The position numbers were made by a program, and so were the translations under genes. Positions 21,253 through 31,979 of a DNA stretch of 31,979 bases are shown here, piece by piece; the first letter of the stretch is position 1, and each line of letters begins with the position of its first letter. The notes under the pieces are model-generated. The model made no database searches. It was not told the DNA's origin and saw nothing but the letters and a program-made list of their open reading frames with translations. This stretch comes from Phellopilus nigrolimitatus (taxonomy: Eukaryota; Basidiomycota; Agaricomycetes; Hymenochaetales; Hymenochaetaceae): NCBI GenBank assembly GCA_021029095.1, contig JAJOHG010000295.1:1-31979 (forward strand). Direction: 5' to 3'.

Positions 21253-23068
21253 ATGCACTTAGCTCTCGCGATATCAACCTTATGGATTGCTGTCAATGTT
21301 GCATTTGGTGTCGACCCTCTGGTGACCGTAGGGAACACTAAGCATCTTGGGACTGTACTCCCGAACGGAATTACACAGTGGCTCGGTATACGCTTTGCCG
21401 CCCCGCCAGTAGGCGACCTCCGCTTCAGAGCACCTGCTGACCCGCCCGCAAACGATACCGTTCATATCGCTGATGCAGTGGGTAATTGTTCAACCATGTG
21501 TGAAAATAATCGACTCAACAGCCCTAGCACGGAGCAGTCTGTCTGAGCACGGGTTCGGGGTTCCCCGTTGCAGGGGAGTCCGAGGACTGCCTTTTCCTTG
21601 ACGTATTCGCGCCGACGAACGCATCCACGGCGGCGCATCTTCCCGTATTCTTCTTTATTCAGGGCGGCGGCTTCAACGAAGATTCGAACGCGAACTACAA
21701 TGCGTCGGGCCTCATTAAGGCGGCAGACATGGATCTCGTGGTTGTCACTTTCAATTACCGCGTCGGACCGTATGGATTTTTAGCGAGCAAAGAGGTGCAA
21801 AACAATGGGGATATCAACGTCGGATTGCTAGACCAGCGTAAAGTGCTTGCGTGGGTGCACGACAACATATCGAAGGTGAACTGTGTGACCAAGCGAGATT
21901 TTAGTTGGCCACTAATTATTGTTTTCTTCGCAGTTCGGTGGTGACCCTGGGCACGTCGTTCTTGGTGGCGATAGCGCCGGTGCAGAGTCAATCACTTTGC
22001 ACCTTACTGCATTTTCCGGGGCACCGACGGATCTTTTCCATGCTGTCATTGCGGAGTCGCAATCCTTCCCGACAACACTGACCGTACCACAAGCCCAATT
22101 CCAGTATGATGCACTCGTTGAGCGCGTGGGCTGTGCGAACGAAAGCGACACTCTCTCTTGCCTTCGCGCGACAAACATCAGCACTCTGCAGAAGGATAAC
22201 ATTGCGATCCCCTTTCCTGGACGGCAGAATCCACCCGACTTCCTGTATAACGCCATTGTTGATGGAGACTTCCTTGTCGATTTTCCATTCAATCTCTTCG
22301 CGCAGGGAAAATTTATCAAGGTGCCTTCGGTTTTTGGGTAAGCCTTCAATATTTTCATCCGTTAGGCGTCTAGGTAAAAACAGGTTTCGTCAGTGACGAT
22401 ACGAACGAAGGAACGATATTCACACCCACTGACCTTAACACTACCTCGGATATGAATAATTTTTTACTGGACAACTTCCCTAATCTGACATCGAGCATGC
22501 TCAACACCATCGATGTGCTGTATCCGAAGTCCAGTCAATTTTCTGGCCACGGAGCTTTCTACTTCGCTGCAGCGACCGCGTATGGCGAGATGAGATACAT
22601 ATGCCCAGGTATATTCATCAGCCAAGAGATAAACAAGACCAGAAGTCCGTTGCCGAACTGGAATTACCAGTGAGCCTTTCTATATTTGCTGACAGAGATA
22701 AATTATGACGCCAGAGTAGCTACAACGTAACAGACAAAAAAGAGCTTGCAGACGGTTTAGGAGTTCCTCACACAATCGAAATCCATGCAATATGGGGCCC
22801 CAACAACACCAACGGCGGGTCGCCTAAGAGCTACTTCACGACCAACGCAGCAATCGTGCCCGTCATGCAGGGCTACTGGACGAGCTTCATACGGACGTTC
22901 GACCCCAATACATTCCGCGCATCCGGATCGCCTGAGTGGGTTCCATTTGGAGACGGACAGCAGAGGATACTGTTCGAAACGAATGCGACAAGGATGGAGA
23001 CCGTTCCCGCGGATCAGACGAAGAGGTGCGATTTCTTGACGAGTATAGCGGTCGACCTCCAACAGTAG
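21253..23068 (+). CDS. Secreted type-B carboxylesterase/lipase, copy D (533 aa)
   Basis: Exons 21253-21477, 21528-21875, 21934-22337, 22394-22669 and 22720-23068 give 533 aa. Exon lengths equal those of copy B. The first 20 residues are the same signal peptide as in copy C. The triad is complete: Ser about 205 in GGDSAGAES, Glu about 331 in TNEGTIF and His about 435 in GVPHTIEIHAIWG. The start of exon 2 is the most divergent part (HGAVCLSTGSGFPVAGESED instead of HGPICLPVGTASPSADESED). Introns 1 and 2 differ from those of B and C. The 3' flank after the stop is unlike that of A, B and C, so the duplicated unit ends here. The TIR element lies about 470 bp upstream of the start. Confidence 0.92.
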
Positions 23069-23334
23069 TTGTTAAACGGGAAGAGATTGTACATGAGATT
23101 AAAGCATAAGCACGCGTAAAATGTCGTTCAGAGCTGCAGAATACATTATGTTCGAAGTGATAGATGAAGTGGGAAGCAAGCAATGCAGGCTATGACCAAA
23201 CGCGTCATGACGCGACGTGGCAGACACGCTTGAACTTGGCTTGTTGGACGCTTGAGCTCGACGACAACCGAACTTCGCCGCCGCTAGCAGCGAAATCCTC
23301 CCAACCGTCTGGCTCGTCACATTCCTGGCTCAAT

Positions 23335-24007
23335 ATGTGGCTCACAGATGCTCAGAGTTAGTGCATCTGTTTCCATTTTGGGGAAATTCATACATGAAGT
23401 CTCTTGCAGAAATCGGCGTGGCTCTGACCTCGTTTGGTGGCCTCTTCATGCTCCTTGGCGTCATTCTCTTTTTCGACGGCAGTCTTCTTGCGTTGGGAAA
23501 TGTATTGTCGCATCTTCTATGGTTGCAGTGTTTGCTTGCTGATTCTTAGCTTGCTGCCACAGATCTTGTTCCTCTCAGGCATCACGCTCATCATCGGTCC
23601 GCACAAGACGTTCTACTTTTTCGCTCGCAAGCAAAAACTGCGTGGCACACTCTGTTTCTTCGGCGGCGTCTTACTGGTATTCTTCAAATGGCCGTTTATT
23701 GGGGTGATAGTCGAAACATTTGGGTTCCTCAATCTTTTCGGGTGAGTTTTGGGGTCACATCTTCCAATGACCGCCAGAAACTCGTCATACTGAAGCTTCG
23801 TCTCGTCCCTCTCAGAGACTTCTTCCCTGTGATTCTCACATTCTTGCGTCAACTCCCGCTCATCGGGAATATGTTATCTATGCCTTACGTTCGAGATGTA
23901 TGTGCTTATATACTTCCGCTCTAGACTTGATTCGTCCGTTGCTCTAACGAGTACGCTATGTACAGGTTGCAGATCGGATGGCAGGCTCTCGCCAGTCCAT
24001 TGTTTAA
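23335..24007 (+). CDS. GOT1: Golgi transport protein Got1 (138 aa)
   Basis: Got1 is a small four-helix membrane protein of the early secretory pathway that supports ER-Golgi and Golgi traffic. Exons 23335-23356, 23410-23501, 23563-23741, 23816-23897 and 23966-24007 join in phase to 138 aa, the usual family length. The first exon is only 22 nt (MWLTDAQ plus one base) and continues into KIGVALTSFGGLFMLLGVIL. Later landmarks are FLSGITLIIGPHKTFYFFA, KLRGTLCFFGGVLLVFFKWP, the FG-D junction and LPLIGNMLSMPYVRD. The C-terminus is VADRMAGSRQSIV. It is a single-copy housekeeping gene, converging with the transporter on the other strand. Confidence 0.95.
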
Positions 24008-24288
24008 TTAATATATGTTTTCCTAACTATGGTAGACGCGGATATACCTCTCTGGTCCTCAGACGTATTTGTTGTATTTAAGTCTGAACAGCGTCCCGTG
24101 AAGCTCGGGTCAGGAATCAAGAGGTTATAAATCTGATCGCAAACGGACAAGGTGGAAGTCGATCCGAACCTTTTGGCTAATTTGTTATATTACAGATTCT
24201 ACCGGGTAGAACACGTCTAGCATGATGAGTATAATGCAACATGTCCACTTCGGTCGTGAAGGAGCTCGGAGCTCGTCGATAACTAATC

Positions 24289-26577
24289 TTACATGGTCTT
24301 CTCCATCATCTCATCCTTGCCGCTCTTTTTGATGCTTCCGCTTGCGCTGTCGCGATCCTGATGTTTCGCATATATTTGTTCCACGATGGTTCCGGGCTCT
24401 AAAGAGCCCGCGGCGACGGCCGCCGTGCGTACCACCTCTTCATCCTCGACGTTACGGAAGCGGAAGCCACCCTTCATCGCCTGGTCGATGCAAAGACCGC
24501 TAGAAACCGGAAGTTCACGAGTACAATTTCGGGATCAGTTGTGCTGGCAAGGGTTTGAAGCGAATGAACATACACGGCATAAATGAGCATAGTGAGATAT
24601 CCCGTCATGGGGACGAGGTAGGAGCGGCGCGTGCTTGCGCGATCGGCGAGGGCACCCTGCGCAGGCGGATACCACGCACCACCTCCGACACCCTTCGCCA
24701 GGGTCAGCATCCGGTTCTCAGGATACAAAAATGCGAGCGCACTAACCATGACAATAAGGCCAGAACCCCTTTTCGTGTGCACGCCGAGGTTCTTCGTACC
24801 GAGCGTGAAGATACTCTACAACATTTTTCAAGTTTCCCGTCCTTACTACCTTGGGAGTTGATTTGACGTACCGGATAGCAAATTGATTCAAAATAAAAGA
24901 GAACAAAGAGCATGCCGACAGCGGGCCAACCTTCCAGTAATGCGACGCATATACATGCAATAGAGCACATGAGCGCATGAAACGTGAGCATGAGTGCGGG
25001 GTCTATCCAGCGCAGGAGAACGACGCCGACGAAGCGGCCGATGGTGAACGTCACTTGGCACAGCGAGAATAAGGTGCTCGCCCTCGACTGCGAGATACCT
25101 ATGCCCTCCTCTGAGAGAAAGTTCACTACAAACGACGCGACGGTCACTTGCGCGCCGCTAGATGGACACCAAAAATCAACCTGGAGTTAGCTTCCTATTT
25201 CCGTGGAGAACGATGAAGAATCGGCTACGGACGTGTAACCTGTCTGCGCAATCCAGCCGAAAATGCAGCGGTACTGCTTGTAGAAGGGGCCTTTTTCAGC
25301 ATCAAGACCCTTCGCTGCCAAATCCTCCGTCAGCGCATCCTCGGTTATCTCGGGAAGGTCGCAGAAACTGGCCGTCGAGCCCTATCAGTCAGCGCCCCTG
25401 CATCAAAACGTGCAAGTTGAATGTAAGCTCACTAGAAGAGAATATTCAAAACAAGTCCCAGCCCTGCGACAGCGAGGTACACCCTACATTCCATCAATGT
25501 ATCAATATTCTTCAACTGATCCTGAAAAAAAGAACATGAACCGACCATTGCACAGTGGCGAGGCCTGTCGCGTTCTTGCCGATGAAGAACCAGCGAGAAG
25601 CGATAAGCGGACCCGCGAAGGAAGCCACGCCTTGGAATCCTTGGCTGAAATTAAGGCGCCCGGCAGCGTGCTTCGGGCTTCCCAGCACGGCGATGTAGGA
25701 GTTTGCGGCGACCTCCAGCGTTGCGAGACCGCAGCCTAGAAGCAATAGATGTGAGCAACCCATGATGAAATGATAAGAGACTAATAAAGGGAATAGGCAA
25801 GAAGACTCACCAATAACGAACGTGCACCCGACAAATCCACCATAGGCACGGAATTTAGCAGAGGGCCAGAAAAAAATAGCGCCTTTAAAACAGTTAGGTT
25901 AGTTTTTATAACCTCAAATCGAAAGTTCTTATTACCAATCGAGTATAGCGACAAGCCGATATGAATACCCCTCTGTATGTTGAAGGTTAAAACCGTCTGG
26001 TCGTCTGGTCAGGTGAGTGATACCAATCACAAACCTTGTATCCAAACCTCCTCATCTGCACCGAGAAGTATTATGAGAAAACCCATGCTCTGAGGTTGTA
26101 ATGACAAATGGAAAGGCTCACAAATGCTCCGGCGAAGGGTGCCCATACGAAATATGCACCCTGGGCATTTTATAAGTCATTGCAAGTCGAACCCGGGGAA
26201 TCTGACTTACGAAGTATGCGAGCTGAAGAAGGGTACTCTGGAGCTTCGTGATTCCAAAGACGACTTGGAAATGGGCATTAAGGACGTCGAGAAGCTAGGA
26301 GATGATTTGGTGAGTACATCGTGTCGTTTGTCTGTCATCGAAGAAATTTCCATCCGCACACCATATGCAAAACCCCCTAAGTGGTGGATACGTATCAGGT
26401 GAAAAATCCGGCAGTAACGTGATACTCACATGTGAAGAACAACGAAGTGACGAGGGCAAATGCGAATACCCATCTCCTCCACGGTAGGTCCGCCGCTGCA
26501 TTACAAGAAATATAAATATACTATGCATATTAAAGACTAGGAAAAATAAAGATACCTGATACGCCTTGTACTGCCAT
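24289..26577 (-). CDS. MFS sugar transporter, fucose permease (FHS) type, 472 aa in 15 exons
   Basis: FHS-type MFS proteins import sugars such as fucose, glucose or galactose with protons; the substrate here is unknown. Exons on the complement are 26577-26556, 26495-26430, 26376-26360, 26294-26211, 26160-26122, 26055-26035, 25972-25936, 25882-25811, 25735-25546, 25483-25433, 25367-25233, 25157-24872, 24815-24747, 24692-24574 and 24499-24289 (1419 nt). Landmarks are WGFAYGLLDVLNAHFQ (helix 1), GAYFVWAPFAGAFMRRFGYK, GCGLATLEVAANSYIAVLG, RLNFSQGFQGVASFAGPLI, GAQVTVASFVVNFLSEEG, FYFESICYPSIFTLGTKNLG, GVGGGAWYPPAQGALAD and RRSYLVPMTGYLTMLIYAVG. A 70-residue charged tail (IDQAMKGGFRFRNVEDEEVV) is cytosolic. 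The 17-nt third exon supplies most of the WGFAYG motif. All phases agree. Confidence 0.9.
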
Positions 26578-27529
26578 CGGATTTTAATGTCTCCACTTGC
26601 ACAATCTCGAGCTAGCTGTGAGCAAGAAAGCACCAGGGACAAGAAGGAGATGACGGCAAAATACAAGTGATATGGAACGACTTCTCGAGCACTTATAGTT
26701 CTGCGATGATGGCCCGTCGAGAGCCGGTAAAGTTATGATAACGAACTATAAAGAGGAATGATGTCGCCCATCGCGTAGGAAGAAGCACGACGGGCCTGCT
26801 CACGGGATCAAGTCAGCGAGCGATTTAGATGGGAAACCCCGGGGCACGTAGCCATACTCCAATTCAATTAGATCGGGACTGGTCATTCCGTCGCTCTTTG
26901 ACTTCGCTATGAGCCCTGCACGGCCCGGGGAGTGTTAGGCGCTGTCTCCATTCATAGCATATGTTTTTTTAGACAAGTTGTGAGAGATGGACCAGGTGGT
27001 GAAGGTATTGCTCAGAATGCGTGTGACCTCGACTGGCGTTCTCTTGGAACATTCGGCGAATATTAAGCGATTGTATGATTTGCATGCTACTTTGGGAAGG
27101 TAATATTACCGTCACCGTTCTAATGATCGACATACAAAAAAACAATTCATGCACATCCATCGTCGATTGGCTGCTGCGAGTCCCTGTATATCTTGTATCT
27201 TCCGCGGAATAGTGTAGCTACTAGTAGTTTCTCTAGTAGTCTATCTGCCTTTCAACTTAGCTCTTGTAACTTGTCAGTTTATTTCGAGCTGTCAAATTAT
27301 TTTCCTTTTTTCTCTTGAAAAGATGAGCTTTAACATATTCTGGTACCAACACTCCACACTCCTCTGTGTCGGTACATACATGTACTGTAGGTATTGAATT
27401 ATACATGTAGTAATTAATTCTTTTCCTGTCTGCCATTGTAAGAGCTCACGTGCTCACAGTCCACGTGATTTCCTAGTCAGCAAATAATTTGTCCTTGACT
27501 TCACCGAGTACGAAGTGACCAGAGATAGC
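26578..27529. other. Divergent intergenic region, no gene seen
   Basis: About 0.95 kb between the start of the transporter (-) and the start of the 27530 gene (+). Short open frames near 26969-27160 have no motif. Both promoters should lie here. Confidence 0.45.
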
Positions 27530-28617
27530 ATGCTCTCGCCATTCATCGCCTACCTCGCTGTCAGTGAGTCCCTGGTTTATCTCTATTGTTATTCTACCAG
27601 TGGTCTGTGCATGATATTGATGCGTAGTGTTTTAGGAAAATTACGTGAAAAATGAGCCCGCACCAACAGAAGGCCGACGGGCGCGCAAGTTAGGGCTAGT
27701 CGCGCAGTTTTGGAATTTACCCAAGGAGGAGAAGGATCGCCTTGCCCAGATCGCGGAGGATCCTGTCAAAAGTGCCGCTTTGGCCGATGTGCTCGAAGCA
27801 ATCCGCGCAGAGAAAGACGAGGATGTGGACGTGGTTTTCGGAGGTGCATCTCCTCCGGCTGGGATCGTCGTGCGCACAGACTACTCAAATGAAGAGGCAT
27901 GGACAAGCTTCGTCGATGCCCTAAAGGAAGCGGAGAAGGATCTTGCGGCGCCGGAGAATGAGGACATGACCGAAAACACGTCCAGTGGGTCAGCTGGTCA
28001 ACCTGGAGCTGAGGGTGCGGTCGAGTCTGAGTCTGAGTCAGAAGATGAGGAGATGGACGCGGATACGCCTGGCGCTGGTTCGAGCAGTGTCGCTTCCGAG
28101 TCTGCAGCGTCTCTCTTCGCGATCGTCTCCCCGCTCGCATCCTCGCCTCTTCGCCCGCGTCTCACGGGCATTTCGAACCTCGCTGCACTGCGCCTCTTCA
28201 ACGAAGTCGACGCCGTTCGTACGCCGGCTGTCCCCGCAGGCGCCCGGCGCGTTAGACCCGGCAATCGTCTTGTGGACCTCGACGGGTTCGTTGAGGCGTA
28301 CAGCGGCGCGATGGTTTGGGTGTACGACACACAGTCAAATGTGGATCGCGCTGTACGCGTAGTCAATCAACGCGTGGAATCATATGGAGCAGCTACGTAA
28401 GTTATTTTTGGTATTTTTCTAGTAGGGTTAGCGTATTGATCTCATTCTCGGTCTTTGCAGAGGGGACAGCTGGCGCGCACGTGTGTCGTTCCTCCCCGAG
28501 CTGCAACTGAACCTTGCCAGCGGTGCGATGAAGATTGACTTCGGTGGTTTAGATCGATGGGACTACAAGGAAAGACAGCGCAACATCGCAGAAGCTAATT
28601 CCAACAATAGCGAGTAA
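27530..28617 (+). CDS. Unknown acidic protein (315 aa)
   Basis: Exons 27530-27559, 27636-28396 and 28461-28617 total 948 nt (315 aa). The main exon has no in-frame ATG near its start, so I use ATG 27530 in a 30-nt first exon (MLSPFIAYLA, joined to ENYVKNEPAP); this start is the weakest point. The N-terminal half is charged and helical (LVAQFWNLPKEEKDRLAQIA, SAALADVLEAIRAEKDEDVD). A low-complexity acidic/Ser stretch follows (VESESESEDEEMDADTPG). The C-terminal third looks ordered (PGNRLVDLDGFVEAYSGAMV, SWRARVSFLPELQLNLASG, MKIDFGGLDRWDYKERQRN). No signal peptide, membrane helix or known motif is seen. I do not recognise the family. Confidence 0.75.
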
Positions 28618-29015
28618 ATATGTGAGTTTCGAATAATGTTTAGTTGTACTATATTGTCCACAAGAAACTACGACATTCTTCCTGCTCAGAGACTTCGATC
28701 ATGTCCGAGTCTGAATTTGGCAACTGAGTGATTCGTCCGCCTCCCGTAACTCGAAAGGCTCTATACGGTGCCCGGCGACTCATTGTATGACTTTGTGCGC
28801 TGCTATGGCTTCTACAAACAGATCGGCACCGAAACAAATGATGCCACTCGATCAATCCATCGCTGCAAGCTTGTGATCAGCTCTTCAAATTGCGCGCAGA
28901 GTGCGGCGTGCATGAAATGAATATAAGACTGTCGAGATTCGGACTTTCAGAAAATCAAGCCCCACAACTGACTAACATCCCAACAAGAAAAAAATAATAT
29001 ATTTCTGGATTTTCA
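28618..29015. other. Intergenic region, no gene seen
   Basis: About 400 bp between the unknown protein and the monooxygenase. AT-rich just before the start codon at 29016 (AAAAAATAATATATTT). No clear gene or repeat. Confidence 0.45.
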
Positions 29016-30572
29016 ATGGCTCCTACGAAAGTTGCTCTGATCGGCGCAGGTATCGGCGGGCCTGTCCTCGCTATGCTCCTGAAGCAGAAAGGCTACGAAC
29101 CCGTGCTCTACGAGCGCCTCGAAAAAGTCACCTCCGCTGGCCTCAGTCTCGTGTATGACTTCTACCCCTTTCCTTCATCCTACTATTGTCCTCATGTGAT
29201 ATTTGTCATTCTTGCAGAATCCAGCCGAACGGCCTGAAAGTGTTGCGCCTTATTCCGGGGCTCGTCGAAAAAATCCCGGGACAGCGTATCTCGCATGTCG
29301 CGCTCTTCTCGCAAATCTCCGGGGAGACCCTCGCGCTGCACGATGGGCCTTCGCGCATGAGCGCGCGTTACGGGGCAGGACTTGGCTGGATCGGCGTCCA
29401 GCGCGAAGCGTTCCATAGGACACTTATCACGCAGGCGGAGGCGCATGGGATTCTTATCCATTGGGGCCACCAGCTTGACGCCCTCGAGCAAATTGGCGAA
29501 GACGAAGTCGAGATGCGTTTTGCGAACGGTGTGATAGAACGCACGAGCTTCGTCGTGGGGTGCGACGGCTTGCACAGCAGCACACGTATAGCTCTGTTTG
29601 GTGAGATGAAGCCCGATTTTACGGGCAAGGTACAAGTAAGTCTCCCCTTTTTTCCCCTTCTGATAAGATGCCGATAGACCGCTAACATCATATTTTAAGA
29701 CGGGTGGTCTGTCTCCGAGGCCGAGTTCCATGAAAGATATGGATGCCTTCATAAATGTTTTCGCAGTAAGCGCACATATGGTCGCATACCCGATCTCAGA
29801 AGATTATTACTCATGGGCGTGCGTATTTATGCTTCTTATCGCTTCCCCTTCTTATTAAGTCCATGTACTTAATCTGCCTTTTAAATTAGTGTTTCCCAAG
29901 CGGAAGAAGAGCACCAGGAGACCTGGCGGTCTATCGATGAGAATCAGAAGGAGGCATTCAAAATGAGTCCGATGTCGCAATGGCAATTCGGCGCGGGTGA
30001 GATGGTAAAAACGACTACGAAGGTCACCAAGGTGAGAATAATTATCTGAAAGCCACCTTGTGCCTTACTAATCGGTCATTTTAAGTATGGTCTTTACGAT
30101 CGACCTGAGCTGAAGACCTGGTACAAGGGCCGCGTCGTTCTTCTTGGCGACGCTGCACATCCCACGACGCCTGTACGTCTTCCATGCGACCCTCTTTATT
30201 TTCTTTCATGCTGTGCATCTCTGATAAACGTTGCGCCGATTTTTCCAGCACCTTGGCCAGGGTGCGAACCAGGCCTTCGAGGACGTGTACCACCTCGTGC
30301 GTGCCCTTATCACACACCACACCAGCCCGGAGACCGCGCCGAGCACCGCGCAGCTCGCCGCTGCATTTTCGGATTATGAAAGCGTGCGTCTCCCACGGAG
30401 CGCGGCACTTGTGCGGCGGGCACGCGAGCGTGGTGAGCAGCGTGTAGTTGATGGTCTGGAAACCGCGAAGAAACGTGACGAAGCGGTGCGCGCAAGCTCG
30501 ACCGAGGAGAACATATGGCATGACACTGACGAATACGCTCGTGGACCGTACGAAGGCGAGAGCGAGATTTGA
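29016..30572 (+). CDS. FAD-dependent monooxygenase (salicylate hydroxylase-like, 408 aa)
   Basis: This is a group A flavoprotein hydroxylase that uses FAD, NAD(P)H and O2 to hydroxylate an aromatic or polyketide-like substrate; the exact substrate is not visible. Exons 29016-29152, 29218-29635, 29700-29818, 29890-30031, 30086-30172 and 30249-30572 give 408 aa with consistent phases. The FAD-binding fold starts at once with VALIGAGIGGPVLAMLLKQ (GxGxxG at residues 10-15). The second FAD/NAD(P)H motif is GCDGLHSSTR (160-169). The third is GRVVLLGDAAHPTTP followed by HLGQGANQAFED, with GDAAH at 293-297. There is no membrane anchor or signal peptide. No biosynthetic cluster partners (synthase, P450) are seen nearby, so a catabolic role is as likely as a biosynthetic one. 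Confidence 0.93.
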
Positions 30573-30993
30573 GGTGATTGTCAGTATTTCACGGACAATC
30601 AGCATGTAATGCGGTACCGATACAGTCATGGACAGGTCCTTGAGACAACCGTTGTAATTTGCTTCCGAGCCAACTCTGGAACATCTTGCGTCATTTAATG
30701 GCGCAATACGCGGGTGAACTGAGCGTCCACGCCGTTTAAGGAAATTTGCTTTTGTACTTCGTGAGGTACAGGTAAAATGGATCAAAACAGTGAAACTTAC
30801 TCGCCTGCTAGAGCTCTTATTCGGACCAATGAGGAATCACGAACATCACAGGAGTATTCTGTTCGGAATCCGAGCAAGAACTGGCTGCATAAAAGGTTGT
30901 CTCAACAACATGCTTGCGCAGGATATTGTATCTCAAGGGACCACCGTATAGACAAAAAAAAGAAAAGGCAAAACAGACGGACTTCAACGGGAT
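30573..30993. other. Intergenic region, no gene seen
   Basis: The monooxygenase 3' flank and the sequence downstream of the tRNA. A short open frame at 30777-31100 runs through the tRNA and is not credible as a gene. Confidence 0.45.
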
Positions 30994-31063
30994 GCATTAA
31001 GAGGGAATCGAACCCCCGGCTGGTCGATGGCAACGACCCAGGTTACCACTACCCCATTAATGC
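30994..31063 (-). tRNA. tRNA-Gly, anticodon GCC
   Basis: The complement folds into a full 70-nt cloverleaf without an intron. The acceptor stem GCATTAA/TTAATGC has 7 pairs. The D arm is GGGT/ACCT with one G-T pair and loop AGTGGTA. The anticodon stem GGTCG/CGACC has loop TTGCCAT, which gives GCC. The T arm is GGGGG/CCCTC with loop TTCGATT. The 5' end is at 31063. Box A (TGGGGTAGTGG) and box B (GGTTCGATTCC) serve as the internal RNA polymerase III promoter. Confidence 0.95.
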
Positions 31064-31649
31064 TTTACATACTCATTGCACTTATGAGCTATCTCGGTGA
31101 TAAATGGCAATGTCCAGTACGTGGATGGCATGAGAGATTGGCTCATAAATGAGTGGCTACAATCGCAAGTATGGGCTATAGTTAAACAATGAGTACGAAC
31201 AACAAGAAGTGAATAAAATGGCTTGAATTCTATGGAGATTGTTTCCGACTTCGTGAAAAGTGTTTGGGCACCAATCCCTGCTTTCTTATGTACATGTAAG
31301 TACGTACCGTGGTTGGGGCTCGTCTTTTTTGTGATCCCGACTGTCTAGTCAGGATTGCCTCGCCAGAATCACGACTATCAACTTTAAATCCTGTTACCCC
31401 GCGCGGAAGCTCATCTTTCTACTTTTCAGGATCCTTATTTTGTCCCCGCTTCGCCTTCAGATCAGGCTCCTTTTCCTAAGAAATACATATAGACAATGCA
31501 ATATGCTCGAATAGGGTTACAATGTGCCTATCAACAAACCATTAAAAAGTCCTGAAAACGCTCTTTAACGAAGCGTCTTTAGATAATACACTATGGTAGA
31601 AGAAAAGTCAGCCCCCTCCTGGTAGAGTGCTACGCCTTCTGTGGATTTA
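31064..31649. other. Intergenic region, no gene seen
   Basis: About 590 bp between the tRNA 5' end and the stop codon of the minus-strand gene at the window edge. No coding signal or repeat stands out. Confidence 0.45.
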
Positions 31650-31979
31650 TTATTTGTGCTCCGAGTCGGGCCGCCCGTCTCCATCATCATCGACTTCAGC
31701 TAGAGCGCTGCTCTAGTAAAAAAAAAAAAAAGAGAGAAAAAGGTAAGAAAGATTTATTTAAGGCGGGTAAAAACACACGACTTACTCCATCTTCATCTTC
31801 ATCTTCACCTTCGACCTTCTCTCTCCTTTCCCTCTTCTCTCGTACCTCTTCTCTCCTCACTATATCCAGAGCCCGTTCCACTTTCCGACCAGCAACTGTG
31901 TCTCCCTGGTCCCACTCCAAACCATAGTCTGATGCAACATGTTTAATAGCTTTACGTAGCGCTTTTGCTTCGTCGATAA
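31650..31979 (-). CDS. C-terminal exons of an unknown acidic protein (5' part outside window)
   Basis: Two exons are read on the complement: 31979-31786 (running off the window) and 31712-31650, with stop TAA. They are joined by an intron with a gtaagt donor and a T-rich acceptor ending in ctag, in phase 0. The visible protein is helical and charged (DEAKALRKAIKHVASDYGLE, WDQGDTVAGRKVERALDIVR, REEVREKRERREKVEGEDED) and ends in an acidic tail (DDDGDGRPDSEHK). It could be a coiled-coil end of a nuclear or ribosomal factor, but I do not recognise it. Confidence 0.65.

Noticed and set aside
24500..24526. A 27-nt intron near the C-terminus of the transporter
   Set aside because: Too short. A normal 74-nt intron with a gtatgt donor at 24573 gives the family motif IYAVGLCIDQAMKGGF in phase.
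26055..26095. Reading SMGFLIILLGADEEVW as transporter sequence
   Set aside because: It ignores the cag acceptor at 26058-26056. The alternative MRRFGYK matches the family and keeps the phase.
30777..31100. 107-codon open frame on the plus strand
   Set aside because: It runs through the tRNA-Gly gene and shows no protein motif.
1..31979. CRISPR arrays, bacterial operons, rRNA genes or viral genes
   Set aside because: No spaced repeat array, no ribosome binding site pattern and no rRNA or viral motif was seen; the intron-rich structure is fungal.

Overview
The window looks like chromosomal DNA of a filamentous basidiomycete, probably an agaricomycete. Genes are cut by many 50-70 nt GT-AG introns, some exons are very small, and several proteins belong to families typical of basidiomycetes. 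I placed splice sites by reading phase and by remembered family motifs. No alignment or transcript was available.

Layout. 1-1014 (+): 3' end of cytosolic glutamyl-tRNA synthetase. 1478-3895 (-): UTP6, an SSU-processome protein. 4094-5540 (+): a disordered protein of unknown function, divergent from UTP6. 6739-8560 (+): a 12-exon multi-pass membrane protein. 9361-10744 (+): a secreted, probably GPI-anchored fasciclin (FAS1) protein. 11817-23068 (+): a tandem array of four type-B carboxylesterase/lipase genes. The first (A) is a pseudogene and the next three (B, C, D) are intact, each with five exons, a signal peptide and a Ser-Glu-His triad. 23335-24007 (+): GOT1. 24289-26577 (-): a 15-exon MFS sugar transporter of the fucose permease (FHS) type. 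27530-28617 (+): an unknown acidic protein. 29016-30572 (+): an FAD-dependent monooxygenase. 30994-31063 (-): tRNA-Gly(GCC). 31650-31979 (-): the 3' end of an unknown gene.

The housekeeping genes (GluRS, UTP6, GOT1, tRNA) frame an accessory middle part. Most of that part is secreted or membrane-bound: FAS1 protein, esterases, membrane protein and sugar transporter. This fits extracellular ester breakdown and sugar uptake, although co-location does not prove a shared pathway.

The esterase array is the most interesting part. Copy C is a patchwork: its leader and exon 1 match D, its first two introns are identical to those of B, and its third intron again matches D. This points to gene conversion or unequal exchange. 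A 1.4-kb element with 23-bp terminal inverted repeats lies between C and D and carries a second, 606-bp TA-flanked element inside it. Both look like non-autonomous Tc1/mariner (pogo-like) DNA transposons.

Two genes expected to be essential (GluRS and UTP6) carry apparent single-base frameshifts. Assembly errors are the first explanation to exclude.
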